NCBI GenBank assembly: GCA_964634885.1
Contig: CAZWLN010000003.1
Span: 124,001-188,000, forward strand
Source: DAINRZ01 sp964634885
GTDB taxonomy: Bacteria; Bacteroidota; Ignavibacteria; Kapaibacteriales; UBA2268
Length of the DNA stretch: 64,000 nucleotides
Direction: 5' to 3'
The translations under genes and the position numbers were made by a program. Position 1 is the stretch's first letter, and every line of letters starts with the position of its first letter. The notes under the pieces are model-generated. The model made no database searches. It was not told where the DNA came from and saw nothing but the letters and a program-made list of their open reading frames with translations. Shown here piece after piece: positions 51,919-61,108 of this stretch.

Positions 51919-52701
51919 TCAGTTAAAGGGAGAAATGGAAATGGTCTCAGGTTTCAATTTTAAGGGTTCAATATATATGTTCTTCCCATTTACCTTCAAA
52001 CTGTCTAAGATGAGAGTCAATGTCCTTACTTTGTCGGTCGCTATCATACAATCGTCGTTTGTTGCAGACAATGTATAGCCAATATTACAGCTGTTGTCAA
52101 GTTCGTCCCTGTCAATAGCCGTAAAGTCGGAAACCATGCGTGCCTCCACTTTGTTACACGAATTGTCAAGAGCAGAATAGCGTATAATCCGGCCCAGAGG
52201 TTCGAAGTAATTTGTTATTTCGATGATGACTAAAGGAATAACCAGGGTGTCGTTAATAATCAGCCTGGAATTGACGGGATCAAAACTAATAGTATCGAGA
52301 TGAGGCAATGGTTTACCATCGCGGAACAATGGGCCATTCTCATTGACGACAATTTGGTGTTGGCTAATTTTAATAAGGACATAGGGATTATGGTTTCCCC
52401 GAATACAAAAAGGGCCTTGACCAGACTCAAACCAGTCGAAAGTAACTACAGGAAGACCATCAAATTTAGAGGAATTAATGCCAATAGTCCCAATATAAGG
52501 AATATATTTTGGATAATCGATCTTTTTACCGTCGGAAGTTGTATCTTTGTAGAAGTAATAATGAGAATTACTTATGTCGTCAAAATACGTGTACCAGTCA
52601 GACTGGCCAGCCTGAGTGAATACTATTCTGTTAATACTGCAGGATGACACGATTAGGAACGACACTGCAATTAAAACCGGTATTGCCTTGGACTTTTTCA
52701 T
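51919..52701 (-). CDS. Lipoprotein of a tandem paralogous pair, intact copy
   Basis: 260 residues. The signal MKKSKAIPVLIAVSFLIVSSC has the acylated Cys at about residue 21. The mature part is beta-rich with conserved blocks shared with its neighbour at 52839: FDPVNSRLIINDTL, LTLILDSLKVNGKNIYIEPL and the initial SDWYTYFDDISNSHYYFY. No known family was recognised. It probably arose by tandem duplication; the upstream copy is interrupted. About 140 bp separates the two, so each may have its own promoter. Confidence 0.75.
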   Translation of the reverse strand: MKKSKAIPVLIAVSFLIVSSCSINRIVFTQAGQSDWYTYFDDISNSHYYFYKDTTSDGKKIDYPKYIPYIGTIGINSSKFDGLPVVTFDWFESGQGPFCIRGNHNPYVLIKISQHQIVVNENGPLFRDGKPLPHLDTISFDPVNSRLIINDTLVIPLVIIEITNYFEPLGRIIRYSALDNSCNKVEARMVSDFTAIDRDELDNSCNIGYTLSATNDDCMIATDKVRTLTLILDSLKVNGKNIYIEPLKLKPETISISPFN

Positions 52702-52838
52702 TTACATTTATTCCTTTCTTTCTAAAATAACTTTTTCAATTTTTACATTACAGGTACAGAACTTTACCAAAATGTCGCAAATTCATACAATCCGGCTCAC
52801 TCTCTGTCATTACAGTGCAGATAATAGCCGGAACTCTT

Positions 52839-53642
52839 TCAATCGCGGCTGTTTACAACTTTAATACGCAGGGGTTCGATATATATATTCCTGCCGTTGT
52901 ACATGACGCTGTCGAGAACAACAGTAATTGTACTGATAATGTTCGGGTCCCATGGATCTGAACGATAGCCTTTCAAACCGAATAACATAGTCTGGTATAT
53001 ACTGTAATCATTGAGTCTGTCGCATTCATTTGTACCTTTCCCGGTATTCGCTGTTCCGGGATTCTTTGGCCTTGCTTCTTTAATGGATTCACTTTTTTGC
53101 CTGGCATAATAAACTGATATGGGATAGATCAGCGAATCGTTAATTATCAGCCTTGAATTGACAGGTTTAAAACTGACACTGTCATCGTTCAATCTTATAT
53201 ATTCGCAGCTTGGATAATCGAAAAACCCGCCTTGCTTTGTTCGGATTTCCCAGGGTAAATTAATGCCTAATTCAATCTTTGGTTTCCAAAGGCCGTCAAC
53301 TGTATCATGGCCAAAATAATTCATTTCATCGTTCCATTCAAAATACAAATGAGTAAATTGCCAAACTAATTGGATTTTGATTTTAGTTTCGTTTTAAAAA
53401 ATTCTTTTTGCCGAATCTGCATTAATGTTTTTTGCTCTTAGAGTGTCCAACACCCCTGAATCATTAAAGAAATAGTAAAAACCGTATTTAGTTTTACTAT
53501 TTTTATTAATAAATGAAAACCACTTCGAATTGCCCATCATGACAAGTTCTGTTTTTTTTACTGCCGGATTGCCATTGACCATAGCCACCACAATAATTGC
53601 CAATCCCAGCCCGATCAGTGGAATTGCTTTCACTCTGCTCAT
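52839..53642 (-). pseudogene. Tandem paralogue of the lipoprotein, broken by in-frame TAA
   Basis: Continuous frame from 53642 to 52839 with a single TAA at 53396-53394; without it the product would be about 266 residues, close to the 260 of its paralogue. The first part (MSRVKAIPLIGLGLAIIVVA, then GNSKWFSFINKNSKTKYGFY) and the second part (FKPVNSRLIINDSLIYPISV, VVLDSVMYNGRNIYIEPLRI) align with the intact copy on both sides of the stop. The lipobox Cys of the paralogue is not evident here. A nonsense mutation is the simplest explanation; sequencing error is possible. Confidence 0.75.
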
Positions 53643-53925
53643 GTTTACTCCATAGCCATTTAATACTTCTTAAATTAAGACTTCTGTCAACAGTTAGAGT
53701 AAACAATCATGAAATTGGTTTAAACAATTTTTTGGTTCTTCGCTATTCAGTATGGGGAAAGTTATTATATTACTCAATATTGTAAAGAAGCGGTATTATT
53801 CTGGTATTTCGTAGAGACACAAGGCCTTGCGTCCCTACTGGTGCGGCTTTCTACAGTTTCGTATGTTGGAATTTGACGCTCGTTGTTCTTCTACCCCAAC
53901 TAAAACTTCCCTATGGGGTAAATTT

Positions 53926-54240
53926 ATTCGTCAAGTTTATAAAGTTTGTCAAGTTTATCAAGTTTATAAAGTTTGTAAAGAAAGAAGAAAGAATCCCGCT
54001 GCTTCTTTCTCCTTCCCCTTTGGGAATAATTCCCTTGGGGAAGGCTGGGATGGGGTGGGTTCAGTTTGTCAAGTTTATAAAGTTTATAAAGTTTATAAAG
54101 TTCGTCAAGTTTATTAAGAAAGAATCCCGCTGCTTCTTTCTCCTTCCCCTTTGGGAATAATTCCCTTGGGGAAGGCTGGGATGGGGTGGGTTCAGTTTGT
54201 CAAGTTCATCAAGTTTATAAAGTTTGTAAAGAAAGAAGAA
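53926..54240. repeat. Array of short AT repeats with two 91-bp direct copies
   Basis: Bases 53985-54075 and 54116-54206 are identical 91-bp units holding the CTCCTTCCCCTTTGGGAATA and CCCTTGGGGAAGG dyads. Around them, 9-10-bp tandem units such as aagtttata and tcaagttta repeat many times. The same GGGAAGGC...GGGATGGGGT dyad recurs at about 30890, 42143 and 42249. 53643-53925 has a palindrome like the one at 38117 (gtagagacacaaggccttgc at about 53813) but no gene. Confidence 0.88.
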
Positions 54241-54273
54241 TAAAGTCCGTACTTCTCTCTCGTGGAACCGGAA

Positions 54274-54933
54274 CTATCTCAGGTCCACGACCGAAGTCCC
54301 CGTAGGAGCTGTGAAATTGAAAATGCCGTTGTCAAGTTTATTATTGAGCTTAATGTTCCTGACAGTCCATGTCTGAACCGTGCCGTTGTCGTCCACAGAC
54401 AGCGACAGGAGCGTATAGTCATTCCTACTGACCTTAATCGTTACTTTTGTCAGGTTAATCGTCGAAATTATCGTTGGTTTTGCCTTTGGCTGCAGGACGA
54501 TTGTGTAGGCCGCAGGCCCCACGGAACTGGTAGCCTTGGTAACTGAAACGGCTTTGTAGCCGTCGAGGAAATTGAAGAAGACTTTTTCGATGGACAATTC
54601 ATCGCTCGAGGCCTCTTCATAGCTGCTGACCACAACTTTCTTATTGCCGGGAGTATAGTTCCAGATGGTCTTGCCGTTGCAGGTAATTGTCCTGCTGCCG
54701 GTTTCGATGATGTACTTGTTGCCGAGCTTTGCCTTGATCATCCCTTTGTAATCAGGTTTTTCAACTGATTGGAAACTGAAGGTAACAGACTTGACCCCGG
54801 AATATTTCTTCAATACTTTATTGAATACTTCGGTGATCCCGTCCTGGGATAGCGCTGCCGGCTGTGTTGCCGGGAGCAGCAAGGCCAGGACAAAGAATAA
54901 TTTCAATAATTGACGGGCTTTCATCTTATCCAT
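54274..54933 (-). CDS. LolA-like outer-membrane lipoprotein carrier
   Basis: 219 residues. Leader KARQLLKLFFVLALLLPATQ. The LolA fold is recognised by VFNKVLKKYSGVKSVTFSFQ, YKGMIKAKLGNKYIIETGSR, TITCNGKTIWNYTPGNKKVV, FFNFLDGYKAVSV and the end FNFTAPTGTSVVDLR. LolA shuttles lipoproteins from the inner to the outer membrane. The window's many lipoproteins are potential clients, though no lolCDE is present here. The start is ATG 54933 or 54924 with AAGGA upstream. It lies 8 bp after the DUF3108 gene on the same strand, so they form an operon. Confidence 0.87.
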   Translation of the reverse strand: MDKMKARQLLKLFFVLALLLPATQPAALSQDGITEVFNKVLKKYSGVKSVTFSFQSVEKPDYKGMIKAKLGNKYIIETGSRTITCNGKTIWNYTPGNKKVVVSSYEEASSDELSIEKVFFNFLDGYKAVSVTKATSSVGPAAYTIVLQPKAKPTIISTINLTKVTIKVSRNDYTLLSLSVDDNGTVQTWTVRNIKLNNKLDNGIFNFTAPTGTSVVDLR

Positions 54934-54941
54934 TCCTTATT

Positions 54942-55787
54942 TTACAATTTTGCTTTCATGGGGTTCCTGAGGCCGGAATAGCTTGTCAGTTCGGCAGCGA
55001 CATCGCCGATGAGAATTTTTGTGGAGACCTTTACCGGTATCTTGTTCTCATCGTCTGTAACCCAGATCATGATGCTTCCTTCGCTCTTGAACAGTCCACC
55101 CTCGGTAACGAGCGGTTCAATCTTGATACATTTGAATTTACCTGCTTTAACTTCGACGGTTTCCTTGCCGTGTATCTTGACTCCCAGGTCATAGACCTTT
55201 TTGTCAAAGAAGTTTTTCAGGTAGAAGACCTTACCCTTGGGCATCGACGTAAGGTTAAGGGTACGGACGTAGTAGAAGGCAGAGACAATGTCATGTACAT
55301 ATTCGGGGACATTGTAAGTCTTGTCTTTAAAAGTAGCTATATTTTTATACTGGTTAAACTCAGCTTTGGAGTCTCTTTTGTAATTGCCTTCGCGTATGCG
55401 CTGCTCGAATTTCCAGGGGAAAATGCCTTCAACGTCGAGCGCAGTCCTGTACGTATCCTGTACTTTGTACAAGAACTCGAGGCTTTTCAGGGAGTTGACC
55501 TGGAAGCGGACATCGTAGCAGTCCCTGCCGTTGTAACTGTACTTCGAAGGGATGATCTGGAAAAAGCCGGTACCGGCTTTGATGAAAGAATAGACCACAT
55601 CGTAATCCAATCTCTCACCAAAATCAAAAGCATTATTAGGGGACTTTCTGAGTTTCTTTGTCTCGACCGGCAGTTTTATGAACTGTGCTAATGCATTGCC
55701 GTCGGCGGACTGCAGCTCTTCGAGTGAAAACAATGGGACAAGCGCCATCATCATTGCTGCTATTGTTACTTTCATTGCTCTTTTCAT
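54942..55787 (-). CDS. DUF3108 domain-containing periplasmic protein
   Basis: 281 residues. Leader MKRAMKVTIAAMMMALVPLF, with AGGATATAAC upstream. The DUF3108 pattern is FGERLDYDVVYSFIKAGTGF near residue 55, RFQVNSLKSLEFLYKVQDTY, FYYVRTLNLTSMPKG and FKCIKIEPLVTEGGLFKSEG, then IWVTDDENKIPVKVSTKILI. A beta-sandwich of unknown biochemical role, common in FCB bacteria. It is the first gene of the operon with the LolA-like gene, hinting at a shared role in envelope biogenesis. Confidence 0.87.
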   Translation of the reverse strand: MKRAMKVTIAAMMMALVPLFSLEELQSADGNALAQFIKLPVETKKLRKSPNNAFDFGERLDYDVVYSFIKAGTGFFQIIPSKYSYNGRDCYDVRFQVNSLKSLEFLYKVQDTYRTALDVEGIFPWKFEQRIREGNYKRDSKAEFNQYKNIATFKDKTYNVPEYVHDIVSAFYYVRTLNLTSMPKGKVFYLKNFFDKKVYDLGVKIHGKETVEVKAGKFKCIKIEPLVTEGGLFKSEGSIMIWVTDDENKIPVKVSTKILIGDVAAELTSYSGLRNPMKAKL

Positions 55788-55935
55788 GTTATATCCTGCT
55801 CTATTTCAAATTACATTTCACTTATATAAATATACGAGTAAAATTACAATTTTTTAACAGATTTTAATATTTTATTCAGTCTTCAGATAAACAAATTCAA
55901 AAAGAAATATTAATTTAGTTAATAAAAAGTAAAAA

Positions 55936-57114
55936 ATGAAAAATATTATAGATATGACAGAAATTAAAGAAACCGGCATATACATACATTACCCGTTTTG
56001 CGTCAGGAAGTGTTTCTATTGTGATTTCTACTCCGTCACCGACACCAGCCTGGAAGTGAAGTACCTGGAATACCTCGCAAAGGAGATGGACATATTTTTT
56101 AACAAATACAAGGTGCTTCCTGACGTACCGACCCTGTTCATCGGCGGAGGGACTCCGTCCCTGATGGCGCCGGGCCAACTTGCCGGGGTGCTGGCCCATC
56201 TCAGGCAATATGTACTATTGTTACCCGGAGCTGAAATTACTGTCGAATGTAACCCCGGTACGAACATTGCCCACTATCTTCAGGAGTACAGGCAGCTCGG
56301 TGTCAACCGTTTAAGTGTCGGTGTGCAGTCCTTTAACGACGACGAACTCACCTTCCTGCACAGGATTCACAATTCCGCCGGGGCAGTGCAGACAATCGAA
56401 GCAGCACGGGAAGCAGGCTTCGACAACGTCAGCATAGACCTGATCTTCTCGTTGCCCGGGCAGACCGAAGAAAAGCTGAAACAGAGTTTAGACAGAGCTT
56501 TAGAAACCGGGGTTGACCACATCTCCGCTTACAGCCTCATATACGAGGAAGGGACACCGCTTTACGAAAGCTGGTCGAAAGGGCAGGTTGAGAAGAATGA
56601 AGACGAGCCGGAAGCCGCTCTGTACCTGTTCCTGATTGAGGAACTGCGCCGCAGGGGCTACGAACAGTACGAAGTGTCCAATTTCGCCAGGCAGGGCAGG
56701 AAATGCATTCATAACATCAATTACTGGAGGGCCGCCCCCTATATCTCCTTCGGCCCTTCGGCACACAGCTACCTCGACGGCCGCCGCTTTGCCAATGTGA
56801 AAAATATTCACGAATATTTTACAATAATCGACAGGGAAGAGCTTCCTGTTAACTTCGAAGAAACCCTCGGTAAGCACGAGATGATGACGGAGCGGGTTTT
56901 CCTCTCACTCCGTTCCGAAGGCCTGAACGTGGATCAGTTCCACCGGGAATTCGGTGTTAACCCTCAAGTAACCTGCTCTGTGGAGATTGAAGAACTGATC
57001 GGGCTGGGAATGATGCAGAATGAAGCGGGTACGCTCCGCCTTCTCCCACGTGGCTACGCAGTATGCGACGAAATATGCCTGAGGCTGATAGGCAAAATCG
57101 AAAAATTATTATAG
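55936..57114 (+). CDS. hemW: HemW-like radical SAM protein (haem chaperone / CPO-III-like)
   Basis: 392 residues. Radical SAM motif in IYIHYPFCVRKCFYCDFYS (CxxxCxxC is CVRKCFYC); SAM-binding GGGTPSLM; RLSVGVQSFNDDELTFLHRI is the hallmark of the HemN/HemW family. The C-terminal HemN_C region includes NYWRAAPYISFGPSAHSYL and FLSLRSEGLNVDQF. The N-terminal segment lacks the extra Cys of true HemN, so a HemW haem-binding chaperone role fits better than coproporphyrinogen oxidation. Convergent with the dockerin-like gene, only 23 bp apart. Confidence 0.93.
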   Translation: MKNIIDMTEIKETGIYIHYPFCVRKCFYCDFYSVTDTSLEVKYLEYLAKEMDIFFNKYKVLPDVPTLFIGGGTPSLMAPGQLAGVLAHLRQYVLLLPGAEITVECNPGTNIAHYLQEYRQLGVNRLSVGVQSFNDDELTFLHRIHNSAGAVQTIEAAREAGFDNVSIDLIFSLPGQTEEKLKQSLDRALETGVDHISAYSLIYEEGTPLYESWSKGQVEKNEDEPEAALYLFLIEELRRRGYEQYEVSNFARQGRKCIHNINYWRAAPYISFGPSAHSYLDGRRFANVKNIHEYFTIIDREELPVNFEETLGKHEMMTERVFLSLRSEGLNVDQFHREFGVNPQVTCSVEIEELIGLGMMQNEAGTLRLLPRGYAVCDEICLRLIGKIEKLL

Positions 57115-57137
57115 AGACAGCGTCGGAAAATCTATCG

Positions 57138-58610
57138 TCAGTATCCGGCGTTGTAAACGAACGGACAGGAACGGTTGCTGCCCTTACCGCCGATTACCAG
57201 TGTATAGGCTCCGGCAGGAAGCCTGTCAAGGCCGATATAAACACTCCCGCCCGGAGCAATCTCACTGCTGCCGGAAATTACCTGCCTGCCAAGGAGGTCA
57301 TATACGGCATAGGAGCAGGATTCATCAGTAAGGCCAATGCCGGTTACTTCGAGGTAACCGCCTGAGGCCGACAGCTTCAATTCAGGGCTTGATTGCTCAC
57401 TGACGCCTGTTGTCGGGGCATAGGGAATAATATAGCCCCAGGAGTCGATCACGTTGACATTTGAGAGGTAAGCCGGGGGAAGGCCTTCCTTGTTTACAGT
57501 CTTCGCGGCACGAAGATAGCACAAAATGTCCTTCTTTTCCGGAAGTGTAGTCCCGTTGACGGTGGCTAATGCGAAATGAGCTTGCTTCCCGGCTGATTTC
57601 AACTTGCCGAGGAAAATATATTCGTCTCCGCTGAATGCTTCATTTTTTTCTATGCCTTCAATTTGAACATCGTCGCCGTAAGATTCGAAATTGATGATTC
57701 CCGATATGCCGCCGACATCATCCGTTAGCGAATAATAGACAGGAATCAGCATATTATTGTCCAACTGACTATTATCGTACCAGGTTTTTTCTCCCTGGGC
57801 GAAAGCCTTTGGTTTAACGGAGAATGAGGTCCTTTTCTTTCCGGCATTGACGCCCAGCACCAGCACGTCGGCTTCGTTAACGACGCCGTTGCCGTCGCAG
57901 TCAGCGAAGGTAGCGTCGTACTCATCCCAAGCCAGCACTTTCTGGGCTTTCCAGATGGCGCTGGAGTTCTCCCGCTTGAATGTACGCGATTTCTTGACTT
58001 CGGAGCCGAAGTCGAAGTAGAGGTCTATCGGGAGTACGTCGTCGTTGTTGACGGTGCTGTTGTCGTCGGTGTCCCCGGGCCAGACCTTGATGAAACTGTG
58101 GATGTTATAGGTAACGGGTTCGGCTTCGAGTTCTATGTCCACCCTGCCGCTGTCGGTGTTTACGTTGGCACGGAGAGTAATGAAGCTGAAGACGGTATTC
58201 TGGTTATTGACTGCAGAACTGAGGACGGCGAAGTCGAAATGGATGAAATATGGATTGTCGTAACCTTCTGATTTGTATGGCTCTGCGGCGGTAATGCCAC
58301 AGTAGATGACTCCCTGGCTCGAGTTCGTTTCAGTGCTGACATAGGTGGCGGTACTGTCGCCGAAGTTGCCCGGGCGCCAGCCCGAATACTTGATGTAGGA
58401 GGCATTGGTCCACTTGAGTGAGAAAGACACTGCGCTGCACTTGAATATGCTGTCCCCGATAATGTCGATTCCGAACAGGTATTTGGCGGTAACGAAGTCG
58501 GACCGCGACGAATCGACGTCTGTCCTGACGATTTTCAGGTTCTGGCCGTTCAGCGTGCAGGCAGTTACAGCCATCACTGCCGTTAGTATAATCCTGTATA
58601 GCAATTTCAT
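57138..58610 (-). CDS. Secreted protein with dockerin-like calcium loops and T9SS-type C-terminus
   Basis: About 490 residues from ATG 58610; leader MKLLYRIILTAVMAVTACTL. Residues about 25-180 look like a cohesin-like or lectin-like beta-sandwich. Two dockerin-type EF-hand loops follow: DTDDNSTVNNDDVLPID and DCDGNGVVNEADVLVLG. A second beta-rich region is next (LDNNMLIPVYYSLTDDVGGI). The end resembles a T9SS sorting domain: YAVYDLLGRQVISGS, RLPAGAYTLVIGG and SCPFVYNAGY. The N-terminal domain with dockerin loops suggests a role in surface protein assembly, but partners are unknown. Confidence 0.8.
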   Translation of the reverse strand: MKLLYRIILTAVMAVTACTLNGQNLKIVRTDVDSSRSDFVTAKYLFGIDIIGDSIFKCSAVSFSLKWTNASYIKYSGWRPGNFGDSTATYVSTETNSSQGVIYCGITAAEPYKSEGYDNPYFIHFDFAVLSSAVNNQNTVFSFITLRANVNTDSGRVDIELEAEPVTYNIHSFIKVWPGDTDDNSTVNNDDVLPIDLYFDFGSEVKKSRTFKRENSSAIWKAQKVLAWDEYDATFADCDGNGVVNEADVLVLGVNAGKKRTSFSVKPKAFAQGEKTWYDNSQLDNNMLIPVYYSLTDDVGGISGIINFESYGDDVQIEGIEKNEAFSGDEYIFLGKLKSAGKQAHFALATVNGTTLPEKKDILCYLRAAKTVNKEGLPPAYLSNVNVIDSWGYIIPYAPTTGVSEQSSPELKLSASGGYLEVTGIGLTDESCSYAVYDLLGRQVISGSSEIAPGGSVYIGLDRLPAGAYTLVIGGKGSNRSCPFVYNAGY

Positions 58611-58776
58611 CCTGTTTTTTTCAATCTTAAACAAAATTCATCTCAAACATGGCAATGTCTGTGCCAAATTATAATATTCGGCTTTGGCGTAATTTTTGGG
58701 AGGCCGATTGCCGATAATTCTATATGATAAAAAATCATTAAATTATAGTAAATGTGTTTGTTAAAATATTGATTAA

Positions 58777-61101
58777 ATGAAAATGGAACTGAAGCCGGGG
58801 TTGTCTGTTTGCATAATTGCAAAGAATGAAGAGCGGAACATTGGGGAGTGCATCGACAGGGTATTACCTGTGGCCGATGAGATCATTGTAATAGACACCG
58901 GATCAGACGACAGGACTGCAGCGCTTGCGACCGGGAAAGGCTGCCGCGTTTACCAGGAACCCTGGCAGAATGACTTTTCACTGGCGCGCAACTCGGCTCT
59001 CGACAAAGCACAACATGAATTCATCCTCAGCATCGACGCAGACGAAAGGCTTGTCCATCCCGATGCCCTGAAATCTGTGATGGTCAATGCCCTGCCCGAA
59101 GTAGGGGGCTGGCTGCTTGAAGTGAAATCCTTCGCCTGGAACCAGAGATGCGGCACCGAAGTCTTTGTCAGCAACCTGCTGCGCCTGTTCCGCAACCATC
59201 CTCAGATCAGGTTTTACGGGCGGATCCACGAACAGATCGTTAAGCCGATTCTGGGCCTGGGGCTGAAGATTGAGAACACTGCCGTACAGGTGCTCCACAC
59301 CGGCTATTCCTATTCCAAATCAGCAATGGAAGAGAAGCACAAGCGTAACCTGGCAATGCTCGACGAGGCTTTACTCGACGAACCCGGCAGCGGCTATTAC
59401 CTCTTCCAGAGAGCCAAGACCAACCTGGCGCTCAACAGGCTCGCCGAAGCGGAGGACGACATTGCCGCCTGCCTCGACATTGCCCGGCAGATGAACCTCG
59501 AACGCTCTCAATTGCTGAATTTTGGGGCGCTGATCGCCATGCAGGCAAAGGACAACGGCAAAGCAAAATCGAGAGCTGCGGAGTCTCTTGCAATACTTCA
59601 GGTGCAGGCTTTTGCCAATTTCATCCTTGGGGATATTTACCACTCTGAACAGAATTACGCTTTGGCGCTCGACGCATACAGTAACCTGGCAGAAGCAATC
59701 AGGAATCCCGACCCCGCCGCAAAGGTCGCGGGCGATTACTACCTGCCGCCGGAACAGATCAGCTTCAGGAAAGGGAAATGCCTTGTCGGGCTGAACAGGC
59801 TCGACGATGCCGACCGGGAATTTAAGGAAGGCTACCGTGCCAACCCCAACGACGCCAACTCACTTGTCGGCATTGCCAATGTTGAGTACAAGAAAGGGAG
59901 ATTTGAAAATTCCCTGGCGCTGCTGAGGGAAGCGCTCCAGCTGACTGCCGACAACGGCGAGATCAAAAGGTTCATAGCTGCCGTCGAGAATTCAATCAGA
60001 ATGACTAAGGCTCCCATTCCTCCTTCACCGGTCCCGGTTCAATCAAACGGCAGTCCTGCCGGCGCGTCTTCCGGGAAACCGCTGCTGTCGCTGAGCATGA
60101 TTGTAAAGAATGAGGAAGAATACCTGCCGGGCTGCTTAGAAAGCGTCAAAGGCATCGTCGATGAGATTGTCCTGGTGGACACCGGTTCTACGGACAGGAC
60201 TAAGGAGATTGCCAAACGGTTCGGCGCCCGTATATTCGATTTCAAGTGGGTGGACGATTTTGCCGCTGCCCGCAATGAATCGCTTAAGCGCTGCCAGGGC
60301 GAGTGGGTGTTGTACCTCGACGCAGACGAAAGGCTCAATGCCGAAAACAGCCACCTGATCAGGAATATGCTTCTAAATGCCCCGGAAGCAATCGGCGGTT
60401 ACATAGTTACCATCGAAAGCGAACACATCCAGCTTACAGGCGACTCCGAGTTCCACAGGGGGGGCTATCCGAGGATATTCCGCAATTACGGCTTCCCGCA
60501 GATATATTTCAAGGGCAAGGTCCACGAGCAGATCACCCCTTCCATCTTCGCCCTGGGCAAGAACATAGATTTTTCCGATGTTACCATTACCCACCTCGGT
60601 TACAATCACTCGCGGGAGGTGATGGAGCAGAAGATCAAACGCAATTACAACATGCTGATCAAACATGTCCAGGAGGAGCCCCTCAACGGCTATGCCTGGT
60701 ACCAGTTAGGGCAGACCCTTGCGCATATGCACCTGGCAAAGGAAGCAGAGTCTTCCATTCGTTTTGCCATCGAGTCCGGCACCCTGTCGGCCTCGGTCTA
60801 TGCCAGCGCTGCCGCCACCCTCTCGCAACTCGTCGGCAACAGGAAGAGTTTCGAGGAATCGCTCTACTGGGCGGAGAAATCGCTCGAGAAGGCGCCGTCC
60901 CAGGCCTATGCACTGAACCTGAAAGCTTACTCCCTGCTCTATCTCGGCCGCTGTGCCGAGGCCGAGGAACAATTCATCGAAGTTCTGTCGAGGCTGAGGA
61001 ACATTAAGGGCGTTCCCCGCTCCGGCTTCGACATCGTCATCAATGAGTCCATCGTACAGCACGGCCTCAGCGAAGCCAGAAAGAAGCTTGGGAAAGAGTG
61101 A
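58777..61101 (+). CDS. Glycosyltransferase with two GT2 domains and TPR repeats
   Basis: 774 residues. Two family-2 glycosyltransferase domains of the SunS/WaaE-like type lie at about residues 1-230 and 435-640. The first has SVCIIAKNEERNIGECIDRV, IDTGSDDRTAALA and SIDADERL. The second has LSMIVKNEEEYLPGCLESV, VDTGSTDRTKEIA and YLDADERL (the DxD-type site is DAD in both). Between and after them are TPR-like helices (ALDAYSNLAEAI, ADREFKEGYRANPNDANSLV, LGRCAEAEEQFIEVL). The duplicated catalytic unit in one chain suggests two sugar-transfer steps or one active and one structural domain. It may modify proteins or surface glycans. Confidence 0.9.
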   Translation: MKMELKPGLSVCIIAKNEERNIGECIDRVLPVADEIIVIDTGSDDRTAALATGKGCRVYQEPWQNDFSLARNSALDKAQHEFILSIDADERLVHPDALKSVMVNALPEVGGWLLEVKSFAWNQRCGTEVFVSNLLRLFRNHPQIRFYGRIHEQIVKPILGLGLKIENTAVQVLHTGYSYSKSAMEEKHKRNLAMLDEALLDEPGSGYYLFQRAKTNLALNRLAEAEDDIAACLDIARQMNLERSQLLNFGALIAMQAKDNGKAKSRAAESLAILQVQAFANFILGDIYHSEQNYALALDAYSNLAEAIRNPDPAAKVAGDYYLPPEQISFRKGKCLVGLNRLDDADREFKEGYRANPNDANSLVGIANVEYKKGRFENSLALLREALQLTADNGEIKRFIAAVENSIRMTKAPIPPSPVPVQSNGSPAGASSGKPLLSLSMIVKNEEEYLPGCLESVKGIVDEIVLVDTGSTDRTKEIAKRFGARIFDFKWVDDFAAARNESLKRCQGEWVLYLDADERLNAENSHLIRNMLLNAPEAIGGYIVTIESEHIQLTGDSEFHRGGYPRIFRNYGFPQIYFKGKVHEQITPSIFALGKNIDFSDVTITHLGYNHSREVMEQKIKRNYNMLIKHVQEEPLNGYAWYQLGQTLAHMHLAKEAESSIRFAIESGTLSASVYASAAATLSQLVGNRKSFEESLYWAEKSLEKAPSQAYALNLKAYSLLYLGRCAEAEEQFIEVLSRLRNIKGVPRSGFDIVINESIVQHGLSEARKKLGKE

Positions 61102-61108
61102 GGGTAAA

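Noticed and set aside
53827..54160. Two overlapping plus-strand ORFs (VYKV- and KFIKF-rich)
   Set aside because: They are translations of the AT tandem repeats in two frames and have low complexity from the DNA repeat.
53926..54240. Possible CRISPR array
   Set aside because: The repeated units are 9-10 bp AT-rich tandems and two long direct copies, without unique spacers of even length or nearby cas genes.
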